From assembly GCA_020631735.1 (NCBI GenBank), contig CM036191.1, positions 39,353,335 to 39,417,334 on the forward strand: a stretch of DNA of 64,000 bases. Direction: 5' to 3'. This DNA is from Saccharum officinarum. Taxonomy: Eukaryota; Streptophyta; Magnoliopsida; Poales; Poaceae. Made by a program: the position numbers and the translations under genes. The notes beneath the pieces are model-generated. The model saw only the letters and a program-made list of their open reading frames with translations. It did no database searches and was not told where the DNA came from. This document shows positions 24,551-35,909 of the stretch, piece by piece (the first letter of the stretch is position 1; the number at the start of each line of letters is the position of its first letter).

Positions 24551-25030
24551 ATGGCCCTGTTTGGGGCCGCGTATGCTCAGCTTCTGAGCGGAATAAGCAA
24601 GTAATCCCGCACAAACGGCCCGCGATCAGTGTCCAGTCGCGAACGCGCTTCCGCGATCTCCCGTCGCCCGCAGCGTATCCGAAAAAGCGAGCCTTACCCC
24701 GCGTTTCCGAAATCGCGTCGGCTTTTCCTCTCCATGCTCCTCCCTCCCGACACCGTGCTCCCGTTCGCTCCCTCCCCGGCGCCGCCTGCCATCCCCCAAC
24801 GCCTGCTTGCCCGGCCCTCCCTCCTCTCTCTAGATCCGCCGCCGCCTCCCATTCCCCAACCCCTGCTCGCCTCCCATTCCCTCCCCTCGGCCGAATCTGA
24901 AGGAAGGGCCTCCCATCCACCTCCACCGGTGCTCCAGCCAGGGCGCCGTCATCCCTCCCCTCCGCCTCCGCCAGATCTCCAGCAGGGCGCTGTCATCCCT
25001 CCCCTCCCCATCCGCAGAGGACCAGTCTGG

Positions 25031-25196
25031 GCGTCGGTGCTCCTCCCCAGGCGCGGCCTTCCCTCCCCTTCCGCCGGTGCTCCAGCCTGCTTCGGATCTA
25101 CAGGCCTGCTCCGGATCGACCAGCCTAGGCGTCGGTGCTCCTCCCCAGGCGCGGCCTTCCCTCCCCTTCCGCCGGAGCTCCAGCCTGCTTCGGATC
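25031..25196 (+). repeat. Tandem duplication in the GC-rich Harbinger leader
   Basis: Positions 25031-25099 and 25129-25196 are nearly identical (GCGTCGGTGCTCCTCCCCAG to CTTCGGATC), offset 98 bp. Separately, TGAAAATGCATACTGCTAG recurs near 25403 and 25868, about 465 bp apart, within otherwise unassigned sequence (25420-26081). Confidence 0.8.
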
Positions 25197-26081
25197 CGCC
25201 GGTGCGCCAGCCTGCTCCGGATCCAGCAAGGGCTCCATCCCCACCACCTGCTGCCGCTCCATCCCCACTGCCGGCTGCCGCTCCGGATCTCCGACCTCGA
25301 CGTCCTCGACGACCTCCACCGCCTGCTGCCGCTCCATCCCCACCACCGGCTGCTGTCCAGCAAGGTGAGCACGCAACACTGGCGTCCTTGCTTTCACTTG
25401 TCTGAAAATGCATACTGCTAGTGCCAATGCTTGCTGAAAATGCATCATTTGTCTGAAACTATGGCTCAATGCTTGCTGTGTAATTTGGTTCTGTGTTGCT
25501 TGGATTAAACAATGGACGCAGCACGGTGGTGATTCTAATTCATCAGAGGAATGAAAGGTTGCACGAGCAGCTGCTACTTCTACTGCTGCTAGCTGTATTA
25601 TTCAGGATAGTGAGCTGATGAACCACTGACAACTGATCATTTTTTATTTCCAGCATAGTAGTGCTTTGTGCTTAACAAATCCTTGCAGACTCTGCACCTG
25701 TGTGCCTGTGCATCCAGGGCAGCTAAGCTAGCTGCTTCCAGGCAGCTGCAGTGGCTGCCGAGTGCTTAGGATCACTCGATCGATTTGCAACGGGCTCTGA
25801 TAAATTGCAATCATCCAAGATAATAATAAGCACTGCAATTTATATTAGTCCTTGCTTTCACTTGTCTGAAAATGCATACTGCTAGTGCCGAGTGCTTAGG
25901 ATCACTTCGATCCGGAGAACACTGACCTTGTAATTTATATCAGTCCATACTGCTAGTGCTCTGTTTGTTGTCTGCTCTGTTTGCAAAATGCGGTTTGGTT
26001 CTGTAGGATTGCAGTGCTCTGATTCATGCTCAGTTTGGTTCCAAAGTACAAGATGTTTAATTAGGCAGTTGTGTTTTATAG

Positions 26082-26414
26082 ATGGAAAAAGCATCAAAAC
26101 CTCAAGCAAAATGGGATACTTTTGTCGCCAAAGTTTTCAATGAAATATGCGTAGAAGAAGTGCTTGCCCATAACAGGCCACACAATTGCTTGAATAGTGT
26201 GGGTTATGCTAATTTGGTGAAGAAGTTCTTTGAGCGAACAAAGAGGCCATATGACAAAGAGCAAAGGAAGAACAGATGGGATGTACTGAAGAAGAAATAT
26301 GCACAGTGGAAAACCTTGAACATGAGAGCCACTGGGTTGGGAAGGGATCCTGTGACCGGATGTATTTCTGCCAGTGATGAATGGTGGACAGAACAAAATG
26401 CGGTGAGTAGTTAA
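26082..26414 (+). pseudogene. Harbinger ORF1, Myb/SANT-like DNA-binding protein
   Basis: The 110-residue reading has [18 protein letters not shown] and [20 protein letters not shown], and ends DEWWTEQNA. This is the trihelix/Myb_DNA-bind_3 pattern of the accessory protein that, in PIF/Harbinger elements, binds subterminal DNA and helps nuclear import of the transposase. It stops at 26414 soon after the domain, where the family normally continues with a longer C-terminal region. A GGTGAGTAG donor-like site overlaps the stop, so an intron may originally have followed. Confidence 0.8.
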
Positions 26415-26447
26415 GATGTCGTCTTTTGTATTTTAGTACTCAACGGC

Positions 26448-27337
26448 ATGTCATCCTCTAATTGTACCAAGGAAGCCTTAGGCTTGTTTTTGTGGACATG
26501 TGGTGCACCTCAATCATTTAGACAAGATGCAAATAGGTTTGGTCATTCTTTAGAAACTATCAGTAGAAAGTTTAGTGAGGTACTTGACTCAATTTGTAGA
26601 CTATCTATTGACATCATAAGACCTAAGGATCCACACTTTGGTACAGTTCATCCAAAACTGCAGCAAGCTAGGTTCTGGCCTCATTTCAACGATTGCATAG
26701 GCGCCATTGATGGTACACACATACCTGTAACTGTACCAAAAAGTGAACAGGCAAAATACATTGGACGACATAGTTATGCTTCACAAAATGTCATGGCGGT
26801 TTGTGACTTCGATATGCGGTTCACATTTGTTGTCACGGGTTGGGCTGGATCTGCTCATTACACTCGGGTATTTTTGGATACTTTAGTCACCTACAAGGAT
26901 AAATTTCCACATCCACCTGAAGGCAAGTATTACCTTGTTGATTCTGGGTATCCTAATAGAAAAGGATATCTAGCACCTTACAAGGGACAAAGGTATCATG
27001 TGCCCGAATGGCAACATGGTCATCATGCAGTGGGATCGAAGGAGGTGTTCAACTATGCTCATGCATCCCTCCGAAATGTGATTGAGCGGTCATTTAGAGT
27101 TCTCAAGATGAAGTGGCGCACTCTCTTGCAGTTACCTAGCTATCCAATTGAGAAGCAATCAAAGATTATCGTTGCTTGCATGGCTCTTCATAATTTCATT
27201 AGAGACAATGCCAAACCTATGTGAAAGACAGTAGTGGTGTTGGGTCCCAAGTTCCTTCAGCTGATGGTGGTGGTTCGGCGGATGATATGAATATGTGTGC
27301 TTTCCGTGATGCTATTGCTAATGCATTGGTTGGGTGA
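26448..27337 (+). pseudogene. Harbinger DDE transposase (HARBI1-like), damaged
   Basis: The 258-residue main frame to 27224 carries the DDE_Tnp_4 nuclease: CIGAIDGTHIPV (first D), YYLVDSGYPNRKGYL (second D) and RNVIERSFRVLKMKW (E). A helix-turn-helix-like segment (RFGHSLETISRKFSEVL) precedes it. The N-terminal ~60-70 residues usual in this family are missing or unreadable. A stop at 27224 is followed in the +1 frame by the expected tail, SADDMNMCAFRDAIANALVG, ending 27337, so one indel separates catalytic domain and tail. The three catalytic residues remain, but the protein is probably inactive. Confidence 0.88.
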
Positions 27338-27681
27338 TTCATTGTTAGAAACTTGAGTATTTTGTAGCAATTACATTACCCAAATGGATGTTATTTTTGA
27401 CTATTATTGTACATTGCAACTTAATGGAGCCATATTGCTATCTGAAACTTTAAAAATATTCCCACCATTGTCTTCAGATCATTGTGACGAACCAAAAGAG
27501 GTATAATCAGCCGCAGGGGTACATAGGTCAATTTACATCCAGGACAGATAATCTACCAGAAATAATCAGGACAGTCAAACGACCAGCTTATTCAGACAGC
27601 AGATTCTCCAGATCGTGGCTTATCAGATAAGCCTGCTCAGCTTATAAGCGAGACTCAGAAAAGCTGAAACAAACAGGGACT

Positions 27682-28000
27682 CAGAAAAGCTGTGCCACTG
27701 AAGCTTCACAAGGAGAAGATAATGGTGGAGGTCACCGGACCTTCCACGGAGAAGGGCAAAACTGCGAACCTGGACCTCGTGGTTGTCCTAGACACCAGCG
27801 GGAGCATGCAGGGGCAGCAGCTCCAAGACATGAAGCAAGCCGCCGAGTTCGTCATCAGGAAGATGGGGAAGCTGGACACGCTGACATTCGTCCCCTTCTC
27901 ATCCAAAGCTGGGAGGCCAAGCGCTGTGCCGCCGCTGCACATGAGCACTAGAGCAAAGCATGCCACGAGCCATTTTGTCCAGGCCCTCACGGCACATGGC
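27682..28000 (+). pseudogene. VWA gene, MIDAS-encoding part of exon 2
   Basis: The frame reads LRKAVPLKLHKEKIMVEV, then NLDLVVVLDTSGSMQGQQ. D-x-S-x-S is the metal-ion-dependent adhesion site of VWA domains, and the following region KLDTLTFVPFSSKAG is also typical. It ends inside SHFVQALTAHG, where the Copia LTR interrupts it. Reading on into the LTR adds about 24 foreign residues and then a stop at 28075, so any transcript ending here would give a truncated protein. Confidence 0.88.
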
Positions 28001-28291
28001 TGTGGAAAGTTTCAGAGGCGCTTAGCTATGGTGGAACGATGTTGCCCCAGTGCAGGGTCGCCGGCTTCGTGTTAATCTTAATTAGTACCAAACAGCCTGG
28101 TACCAGTGGCTTACATAGGCGCCATATGTAACAATCAAGGAGAGATATCCGGCCGGTCTCTACTATATTTAGTTACAATCAATCTCTTATCAATCTCCTA
28201 TATTTGGTTAGGATCTCCTATCACCACGGCACGATATCAAATCCCTGATTGACTTACACGGCAAGACATGAATACAATATTTGTTTTAACA
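28001..28291 (-). repeat. Copia 3' LTR
   Basis: It runs TGTGGAAAGT to TTTTAACA. It differs from the other LTR at 5 of 291 sites, all transitions (98.3% identity). Confidence 0.97.
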
Positions 28292-28305
28292 CTCCCCCTC
28301 AATCT
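28292..28305 (-). promoter_or_regulatory. Copia polypurine tract
   Basis: Minus-strand TTGAGGGGGAG directly abuts the 3' LTR, the priming site for plus-strand DNA synthesis. Confidence 0.9.
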
Positions 28306-31249
28306 AAACTTCTCAAGTTGAGATTGCTCTTGAACATCTCCAATTGTCGTACAGCCAGTGGTTTTGTGAACCCATCGGCGACTTGATCCTTTGTAGAGAT
28401 ATACTCGATATCAAGAAGTTTCCTTGTGACCCTTTCTCTCACAAAGTGATAATCTACTTCTATATGCTTTGTGCGGGCATGAAAGACTGGATTAGCGGAA
28501 AGATACTTAGCTCCAATATTATCACACCATAACTTGGCAGTCCTAGGCGCCTGAATTCCCAATTCATATAACAGAATTTGTATCCACATAACCTCTGCAG
28601 TTGCATTTGCTACAGCCTTGTATTCTGCTTCTGTGCTTGATCTGGACACAGTGGATTGTTTTCTTGCACTCCACAATATGAGATTGGATCCGAGGAAAAC
28701 AGCAAACCCTCCAGTAGATCGACGATCATCTAGATCACCTGCCCAGTCTGCATCTGAAAATGCACTAACCAAAAGAGAGTTTGTTTTACTGATACGAAGA
28801 CCAATCTTCACAGTATATTTCAAGTACCTTAAAATCCTCTTTACGGCCGCCCAGTGAACTGTTGTAGGTGCATGCAAGTACTGACAAACTTTATTAACAG
28901 TAAAAGAAATATCTGGTCGAGTCAAAGTCAAATACTGCAATGCCCCTACCACACTTCTATACACCGTAGCATCCTTTGGCCCAAGAGGAGTACCTTCATG
29001 TAAGGACAATTTCTCTGACGTAGATAAGGGAGTGCTTACTGGCTTACAATCCATCATGCCCACACGCTGCAACACATCTCTAGCATATTTTTCTTGAGTC
29101 AGGAGAATACCATCTTTTACCTTGCTTACTTCTATCCCAAGGAAATAATGTAGCTCTCTGAGGTCCTTGAGAGCAAACTCCTTTCTCAAATCCTGCAGCA
29201 GGCATGTGGTGGCTTCCTGTGTAGAACTAGCAACAATGATATCATCAACGTAGATGAGAACAAATATAGTAACCGGCCCTTTATGATAAAAGAATAGGGA
29301 TGTGTCAGCCTTCGATGCTTTAAAACCTAGGTCACATAGCTTACTACTCAACCTGGAATACCACGCTCTTGGCGCTTGTTTCAAACCATAAAGAGCTTTA
29401 TCTAACTTGCAAATATAATCTGGAGTTGCTTTACTCTCATACCCAGGTGGTTGACGCATGTACACTTCCTCTTCCAGAAATCCATGAAGAAAAGCATTTT
29501 GTACATCAAGTTGTCTCAAGCTCTAGCCCCTAGATACAGCAATAGACAAAATTGTTCTGATGGTAGCATGTTTAACAACAGGACTAAAGGTATCTTCATA
29601 ATCAACACCATATCGCTGTTTAAAACCTTTTGCAACTAACCGGGCCTTGTATCTATCAAGATTACCATCTGCTTTCCTCTTTACCTTATATACCCATTTG
29701 CAATCAATAATATTAACTCCTTTTCTTAGTGGAACTAAATGCCAAGTTTGGTTCTTAATCAAGGCATCATACTCTGTATCCATGGCTGATTTCCAATCTT
29801 TACTATTCATAGCCTCATCTAAAGTCTGAGGTTCACCAGAAGCTGCAAAGAATCCATACCTGACCGTCCCATCTGTGTATACCTTGGGTTTGCGAATTCC
29901 AGCACGAAGACGGGTCCCGAGGTGGTTCTGGTACTGATGACTCCGACACCTCAGCACCCGCCGTAGCAGATCCAGGTGCAGAAGAGTCAGGCACTGCCGT
30001 CACGGTGGGTGCAGCGGCCATCTCCCCCTCACTTGCACCTGGTGGTGTCGTCGTGGCGGCTTCAGTTTGGCGCACCGCGGTGCGCGTGGGAGGCACAGCC
30101 CGCGTGGCAGCTCCCGGCTGGCTGGATGGACCGGAATCCCGCGGCGCGTCTGCCGCGTCAAGCACAGAACCCGAAGGTGATACGCACAGGACAACAGCGT
30201 CTGCGGCTGTCGCCGGAGCTGATCCCGGGACAGATTTCCCAGCATTTTGTGCCAAATCTTCCTCAGTCCTTGCGCCAGGAGGCAAATTTTCATCCCTGTG
30301 ATCACATGTACTAGAACCAGCAGAGTTAGCGGTATTAGATGAATTAAACACCCCGTCTGCTACATGTTCCGCCCCATGGAAGGATAAAGGAATAAGATCT
30401 GATGGTAAGAGATTTATTTCGGCACGTAGACGTGCCCCGGCATTGGCATGTAGCTCAGAAAAGGGAAAAACAGTCTCATCAAAAATCACATCCCGTGAGA
30501 TAAAAACACGGCTGGATGAGGGATAAGGCATTTGTATCCTTTATGGAGATTGCTATAGCCAAGGAAAACGCAACGTTTGGAGCGGAATTCAAGCTTGTGC
30601 TTATTATAGGGACGCAAATTTGGCCAACATGCACAGCCAAAGACCCGAAGAGATGCATATTCTGGCGCCTGCTTGCATAGGCGCTCTAAAGGGGTATCCT
30701 GCTGAATAACCGCGCTAGGCATACGATTAATGAGGAAGACAGCTGCAGAAAATGCCTCATCCCAGATTTTTAGGGGCATAGATGCATACGCAAGAAGAGA
30801 TAGCCCGACTTCGACAATGTGTCGATGTTTGCGCTCAACAGCTCCATTTTGTTGATGGGCATGGGGACAGGAGACATGGTGGACAATTCCAATTTTATCA
30901 AAGAAGCTATGTAATTTTTGGTACTCCCCTCCCCAATCTGTTTGCATGGTGAGAATTTTACGATCAAATTGTCTCTCTACCATGGCTTGAAATTCATGGA
31001 ATTTTTGAAACACTTCAAACTTGTATTTAATAAAATAGATCCATGTGAATTTGCTGAAATCATCAATAAAGCTAACATAATACTTGTTTCTTCCAACAGA
31101 ATCTAGAGCAGGACCCAGACATCAGAGTGCACCAATTCTAAAGGGAATTTTGAGGAACTATAAGATTTACTATAGGGAGGATGATGACTTTTGGCCTGCT
31201 GACAGGCATCACAAACAGACTCTTTATTCAACTCGAAAGAACAAGGAAG
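28299..31249 (-). pseudogene. Copia pol: integrase, RT, RNase H (broken)
   Basis: From 31249 leftward: the integrase zinc-finger remnant (VCDACQQAK), core acidic residues in IDDFSKFTW, QTDWGGEYQ and NGAVERKHRHI (30486-31100), a variable proline/alanine-rich linker (29833-30531), RT beginning [11 protein letters not shown] (29523-29957), continuing [20 protein letters not shown] and catalytic YVDDIIVAS, then RNase H with DADWAGD and STEAEYKA (28299-29519). Frames change near 31110, 30510 and 29900, and a TAG near 29524 separates the RT halves. The longest intact part is the 406-residue RT/RNase H. It would copy and integrate element RNA if intact. Confidence 0.93.
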
Positions 31250-31252
31250 ATT

Positions 31253-32130
31253 CACTACAAGAATTCTGGGCTTCTGTGACGATTAGATTATGACGATAAC
31301 AGTCTGTTTTGTGTCACTGTTTGTCTGCAGTGACGAAGTGGCTATCGTCACAGAAGGTGGGTCACTAACCAGCTTCTGTGACCATCAGAGGACATCGTTT
31401 TTAATACAATGACGATAGTTCTCCTGTCATTGATGCAATGACGAGACTAAATTCGTCATAACAAATTGAACATAACAACACCACGTGTACAATGACATGG
31501 CACATGTGACATGGCAGATGAAGAGGCTAGTGACGTAGCAAATGACATGGCAAATGATGTGGCAATTCATATTTGGCCCATATAGCATGGCCTTTTTTTC
31601 TTTTTTATTTTCAATTCCAATCAGCCCAATTGGCACTAGCCCAACTGCAAATTGGGTTTTTTCCATTATAGCCTAACCTTACAATTCAGGCCCATATTAT
31701 AGGCTAGCCCAACTAAAAAAGTAATCACAGAATATAAACCAAAACCAATTGCATAATTATATTATAATTACGTTCCAGCCATAATTAATTTTCCAACCCA
31801 TACAAAAGCACGTTCCAGAATACATTTTCCAACATGTTTCCATACACAACAAAAACATGAATACAAAATGATTCAGCCAACTAAACAAGTTTCCAGCCAA
31901 ATAAACATCAACTAGCACCAAGTTCTCTTCTAGCCAGCTAGCACCAAGTTCCTGCACTAAAAAGGTCAGAACTGCACGCAAAAAACTCTAAGCTGAGAGG
32001 TTGTGAATAAACATCACAGGCCCTTTTAAGCACAACTCTAAGCTAAGTCCGCTGGCGATCGGAAAGGGCTGGTGACTTCTTCAAATTCATCATCGGTACC
32101 ATGTTCGGGGCCTGTATGGTGAAAATAACA
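31253..32130 (-). repeat. Type A end region of CACTA X, inverted copy of Y right end
   Basis: This stretch is the reverse complement of about 51460-52334 at roughly 85-90% identity, including CATGTTTCCATACACAAC-type sequence around 31835. It contains no gene. The two arms could pair as a very long inverted repeat if transcribed together. 32131-32555 has no recognisable feature. Confidence 0.85.
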
Positions 32131-32555
32131 GAGATATTAGTAAAACTAGCAAACAGACACCGACATTTCAAAATAATGGATACCTATACCATCCCAACTC
32201 TGATGATATTGATATTTCCATTGCTATAACTAGTGTAAGACTACTATGAACTAGTACACTTGATTGGTGGTTTCTCACAACTACTAATGAGCAACGAAAA
32301 ATAGTGATGTTCATACAGCACATAGCATCCATACAACAGAGCATCCTACTATTAGTGCAACTACCAATGAGCTAAAAATATATATACTAACTTGTAGTGC
32401 ACCTACCAGTGAACTAAAAAAATATTACTTGTATTACTAGTATGCATAGTAATATTATGAGTGCGTGGCGATCCTACTGCCTACATTTCATAACTAGTAC
32501 TAGTGTTAGATGTAGTAGTGATCGAAGCAACATGTTCTTTTTTTGGCAATATTGT

Positions 32556-32814
32556 AAGGCAGTGTTTAGTTCCTTCAAAATTCCAAAAATTTTACAAGAT
32601 TTCCCGTCACATCAAATCTTTGGACGCATGTATGGAGCATTAAATGTTGGTAAAAAAATAACTAATTGCATAGTTTGTCTGTAAATGTCGAGACGAATCT
32701 TTTGAGCCTAGTTAGTCCATGATTGGATAATTTTTACCAAATAACAACGAAAAGTGCTACAGGAACTTTACACACACTTTACAACCATCTAAACACACCC
32801 AGTGCTATTGTCGT
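32556..32814. mobile_element. MITE related to 22767-23007
   Basis: It starts CAGTGTTTAGTTCC and ends TCTAAACACACCCAGTG. The interior shares CCTAGTTAGTCCATGATTGG and GAGACGAATCTTTTGAGCC with the other copy's type. The TSD was not resolved. 32815-33200 is low-complexity AT-rich sequence (ACTACTA repeats) without a gene. Confidence 0.7.
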
Positions 32815-33457
32815 TGTGCATCCATAACAGTATTAAAAAAGGGATACAGGTAGTAATATTTTCTCATCATAGCACTATATGCAAGAGTATTACTACCAAA
32901 AGTAAAACTACCAATAGCAGTAGTTATAATACTACTAATATTAGTGATATGCTCAATACTATAATGACTGGATGGCAACCCTACTGCTGACATTTCATAA
33001 CTAGTAGCATTGGTGTCTTACTACCGTAACATCTGTTTCTTTTAATTCCATTACTATGCAATCACAACTACTATAAACATGAGACTACTGAATTAGTACT
33101 ACCACTACTACAAGTACAACAACTTGCATTCCTACTACTAGCACTTTTACATAACGCAAAATCTGAGAAGCTGGAAATACTAATGAAAAACACTACTAAT
33201 AGTGACAATTTCAGGAGCCAACGGAGAGGACGTGCCTCGCCGAACCTTGCCGCACGGATCCCTGAGGCAAATCCGCGTCGGGAGCAGGACGACACCGCCG
33301 AAGAGCACCATCTGCCCGGCGCGGGCTAAGCAACCGCCAGGGCTGCCATCCGCATGGGGCGGGCCACGCCATCGCCGGGGGTGCCGTGGGCACGGACGCG
33401 AGCCGCATCGTCGCCAGTGGCGTCCGCGCGATGTAAGCCGCGCTGTCGCCGATCCAT

Positions 33458-33520
33458 GTCATGGAGCACCTTCCGGTGGCGCTTCGCTCCGCCCTTGCCG
33501 CCCTTGCCGCGCCCCGACAT
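33458..33520 (-). pseudogene. Captured histone H4 N-terminal fragment
   Basis: On the minus strand from ATG at 33520 the reading is MSGRGKGGKGGAKRHRKVL, then HD. It matches the H4 tail and start of the fold except for a 4-residue loss (LGKG) in the glycine-lysine repeat and R-to-H before D. After D (33458) the match stops and an unrelated GC-rich reading continues to 33326. Normal H4 is 103 residues, so about 80% is missing. It sits inside CACTA X, indicating capture of a host gene fragment. Confidence 0.88.
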
Positions 33521-33740
33521 CGCCGCCGCCTCGCACGGGCCCACTTCTCAACTGGGGATTTTTCTGGTGTGGGTGGAGCTTGGGAACTGATGGATGGGAT
33601 GGAGGATGGGGACGGCTGGCGAGGAGCAGTATGGAGATGCGAGGCGAAGTGGGAGGCGTTGGATTGGGCACGATCCGCGTGAGGGGCGCGAGGTGCAGTG
33701 TGGACCGTTGGATGGTAAGGGCTCGACTCCTATTGGCTCA
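33521..33740 (-). promoter_or_regulatory. Captured histone-type promoter
   Basis: Upstream of the H4 ATG (minus strand) are CGCGGATC, the plant histone octamer, at 33672-33679 and a CCAAT box (complement ATTGG) near 33731-33735. Spacing of about 150 bp from the ATG fits plant H4 promoters. No clear TATA box was seen. Confidence 0.65.
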
Positions 33741-33859
33741 TGAGCGGGAGGGCGGATCGAGGAGCGCATGGGGTTTCTAGGTTTTGGCGTGATGGAAGTT
33801 TGGTCTGCACGTGTTCTCGCCGAGCCTTGCCTCCATGCTATGGTTTTTAGATAATCTTT

Positions 33860-34750
33860 ATAACATTATTTGAGAACCTAAATAAATTTAAATGAAAAAA
33901 TGGTCAACTACAAAGTTTTATAACTTCTTGAGACCTACAACTTTCATGTTGGTAGTTTCTCCATCCGAGATCGTTTACAAAATTTGAATTTTAAATTTGA
34001 AAAATCCAAACGTAATTTTCCATGACATGTTGATTTCAAATAAAAAAGTTATCAACTATAAAGTTTCATAACTTTTCTATATCTACAACTTTTGTTTTTG
34101 TTGTTTGTCCATCTGAGGTCGTTTAAAAAATTCAAATTTCAAATTTTTAGAAATTCAAACGTAGTTTTTCTTGACAAGATGATTTCAAATCAAAAAGTTG
34201 TCAACTACAAAGTTTCATAACTTTTCGAGATCTACAACTTTTATTTTGGTAGTTTCTCCATCCGAGGTCGTTTACAAAATTTGAATTTCAAACTTAAGAA
34301 ATTCAAATGCAGTTAACGTTGACAAGATGATTTCAAATAAAAAGTTGTCAACTACAAAGTTTCATAACTTTTCGAGATCTACAACTTTTATTTTGGTCAT
34401 TTGTTCATCCGAGATTGTGATAGTAACATTGTTCACAAATCTTACATATCTTTCTTATAATTTATGAAATCATGAGAGAGATGTAAATTTTGTGAACAAT
34501 GTTATTACCACAATCTCGGATGAACAAATGACCAAAATAAAAGTTGTTGATCTTGATGAGTTCTACAACTTTTATAGTCATGACTTTTTCAGCTAAAGTC
34601 ATTTAATGTTTCAAAATCACGATTGAAGTTGTCATTTTTTGAAATTCAAAATCTAAATAGATAAAACACGGTCACATGAAAAGATGGACATAATAATAGC
34701 TGTAAAACACAGTAAATTGATAGAGCGTGATTTTAAAAAATTTTAGGAAA
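33860..34750. mobile_element. Fragment of a GGGGCGGCT-family CACTA (left part)
   Basis: It consists of the same degenerate units as the interior of 20677-22489 (AAGTTTCATAACTTTTCGAG, GATCTACAACTT) and contains the foldback 34375-34553. It resumes at 52338 on the other side of Y and ends at 52732 with subterminal GGGCGGCT repeats and the terminus TTTTTGTAGCAGTG. The left terminus is not visible. Confidence 0.75.
34375..34553. repeat. Long foldback, second copy
   Basis: It is homologous to 21468-21648 with arms of about 80 bp. Changes relative to the first copy occur in both arms at paired positions. Confidence 0.8.
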
Positions 34751-34994
34751 AAACACTGCAAGAAATCTGGGCTTCTGTGACGATTACCAGATGACAGAGC
34801 ACCTATCTGTCATAAACAGAGGCTGTTTAGGCTGTTTATGACAATTGTTTACAGGATGACAACTGTTTATGACCAAGCTATGTCGTTGTCATAAACATCG
34901 TCATAATATCAATCTGCTTGGGATTTGTGACGATAGATCGTGACAATAGTTAATTGTCATAAAATATAAATCTATTACAATTATTTTTAAAATA

Positions 34995-35254
34995 CTCCCT
35001 CTATTCCAAATTATAAGGCATTCCAAGAATCTTGGAGAGTCAAAACATCTTAAGTTTGACCAAAATTATAGAGAAAATTACAAAAAATTTATAACATCAA
35101 ATAGGTATACTATAAAAATATAATTAATAAAAAATCTAATGATACTTAATTGATTTCATAAATATTATTATCTTATCATATAAATTTGGTCAAACTTAAG
35201 ATCCTTTAACTCTCCAAGATTTTTGGAATGTCTTATAATTTGGGATGGAGGGAG
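34995..35254. mobile_element. Stowaway MITE in Y, TA TSD, with empty-site proof
   Basis: The ends CTCCCTCTATTCCAAATTAT and ATAATTTGGGATGGAGGGAG are inverted repeats with TA flanks at 34993-34994 and 35255-35256. The homologous position in X (about 53665-53680 on +) lacks the element and retains one TA. Confidence 0.93.
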
Positions 35255-35596
35255 TATCATGTTATCCTATGTGGTCGTTGGTCCACACTATCATATGTCT
35301 TAGGTGGAGTCTTTCCGTCCACGTCAACGTCAACTCCTAGTCTTATGTAGGTCCGAAGGAAAAAAAAATTCAAAAAAAATGTCATGTTATCCTACATGGC
35401 CGCTGGTCCACACTATCATATGTCCTAGGTGGAGTCTTTACATCCACGTCAACTTCAGTCTCACGTAGGATTGGAGGAAAAAATTTCAAAAAAACACTAA
35501 CCAGTTGAGACACGCTTCGGTTGAAGAATGAAAAGTGTTTGAAATATTTAACTCTTTTATATTCTGGTTTAAAGGGGAAAACCTCAAAAAAACTGC

Positions 35597-35662
35597 TGGC
35601 CCTTGCAGAGTTTGAACCTGCAACCTTCCGGTCCTAAACCGGCTAAGCTAACCACTGAAGAC
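35597..35662 (-). other. tRNA-like cassette in CACTA Y
   Basis: On the minus strand it shows CAGTGGTTAGCTTAGCCGG (A-box-like TAGCTTAGCCGG) and, about 20 nt on, GGTTCAAACTC (B-box-like). It lacks a proper anticodon arm and acceptor stem, so it is not a tRNA gene. It is homologous to the cassettes at 53303-53377 and 53472-53536 in X. Confidence 0.6.
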
Positions 35663-35909
35663 AAGTTGCTGTTGGTGCTAGAGAGAGTGTTCGTCTATTT
35701 TTGTACTCTGGAGTCTGGATGCAGGCAAAAAGAGATCCAAAATTTGGCATCTCAGTCTGTTGCCCGCATCCGCACACTCGACGCATCAGGCTGCTGGTCC
35801 GCCGCCGGCTGCAGATCCACACCGCCGGCCAAAGCCGCGGGCTGCCGCTTTCTCCACGGCGGACGCCGCTGTCTGCCCGCCGGCGGTCGCCATCTTCGGC
35901 CGTTCCATG

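Larger units (their letters stand above)
24551..27678 (+). mobile_element. PIF/Harbinger element inserted in VWA exon 2
   Basis: The left end carries CCCTGTTTGGGG (24555-) and the right end CAAACAGGG (27678). Subterminal CAGCTT/CTGAG motifs are shared in opposite orientation. ACT flanks at 24548-24550 and 27679-27681 act as a TSD, and removing one copy restores the VWA frame. The 2-4 nt at the left end are asymmetric, so the exact tip is uncertain. It holds a Myb/SANT-like ORF and a DDE transposase ORF, the usual Harbinger pair. A GC-rich proline-coding stretch (24629-25405) is probably leader sequence. Confidence 0.8.

Noticed and set aside
24629..25405. 258-residue proline-rich ORF and opposite-strand ORFs
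   Set aside because: GC-rich low-complexity sequence is open on both strands and contains a 98-bp-offset duplication; it is probably untranslated leader of the Harbinger element.
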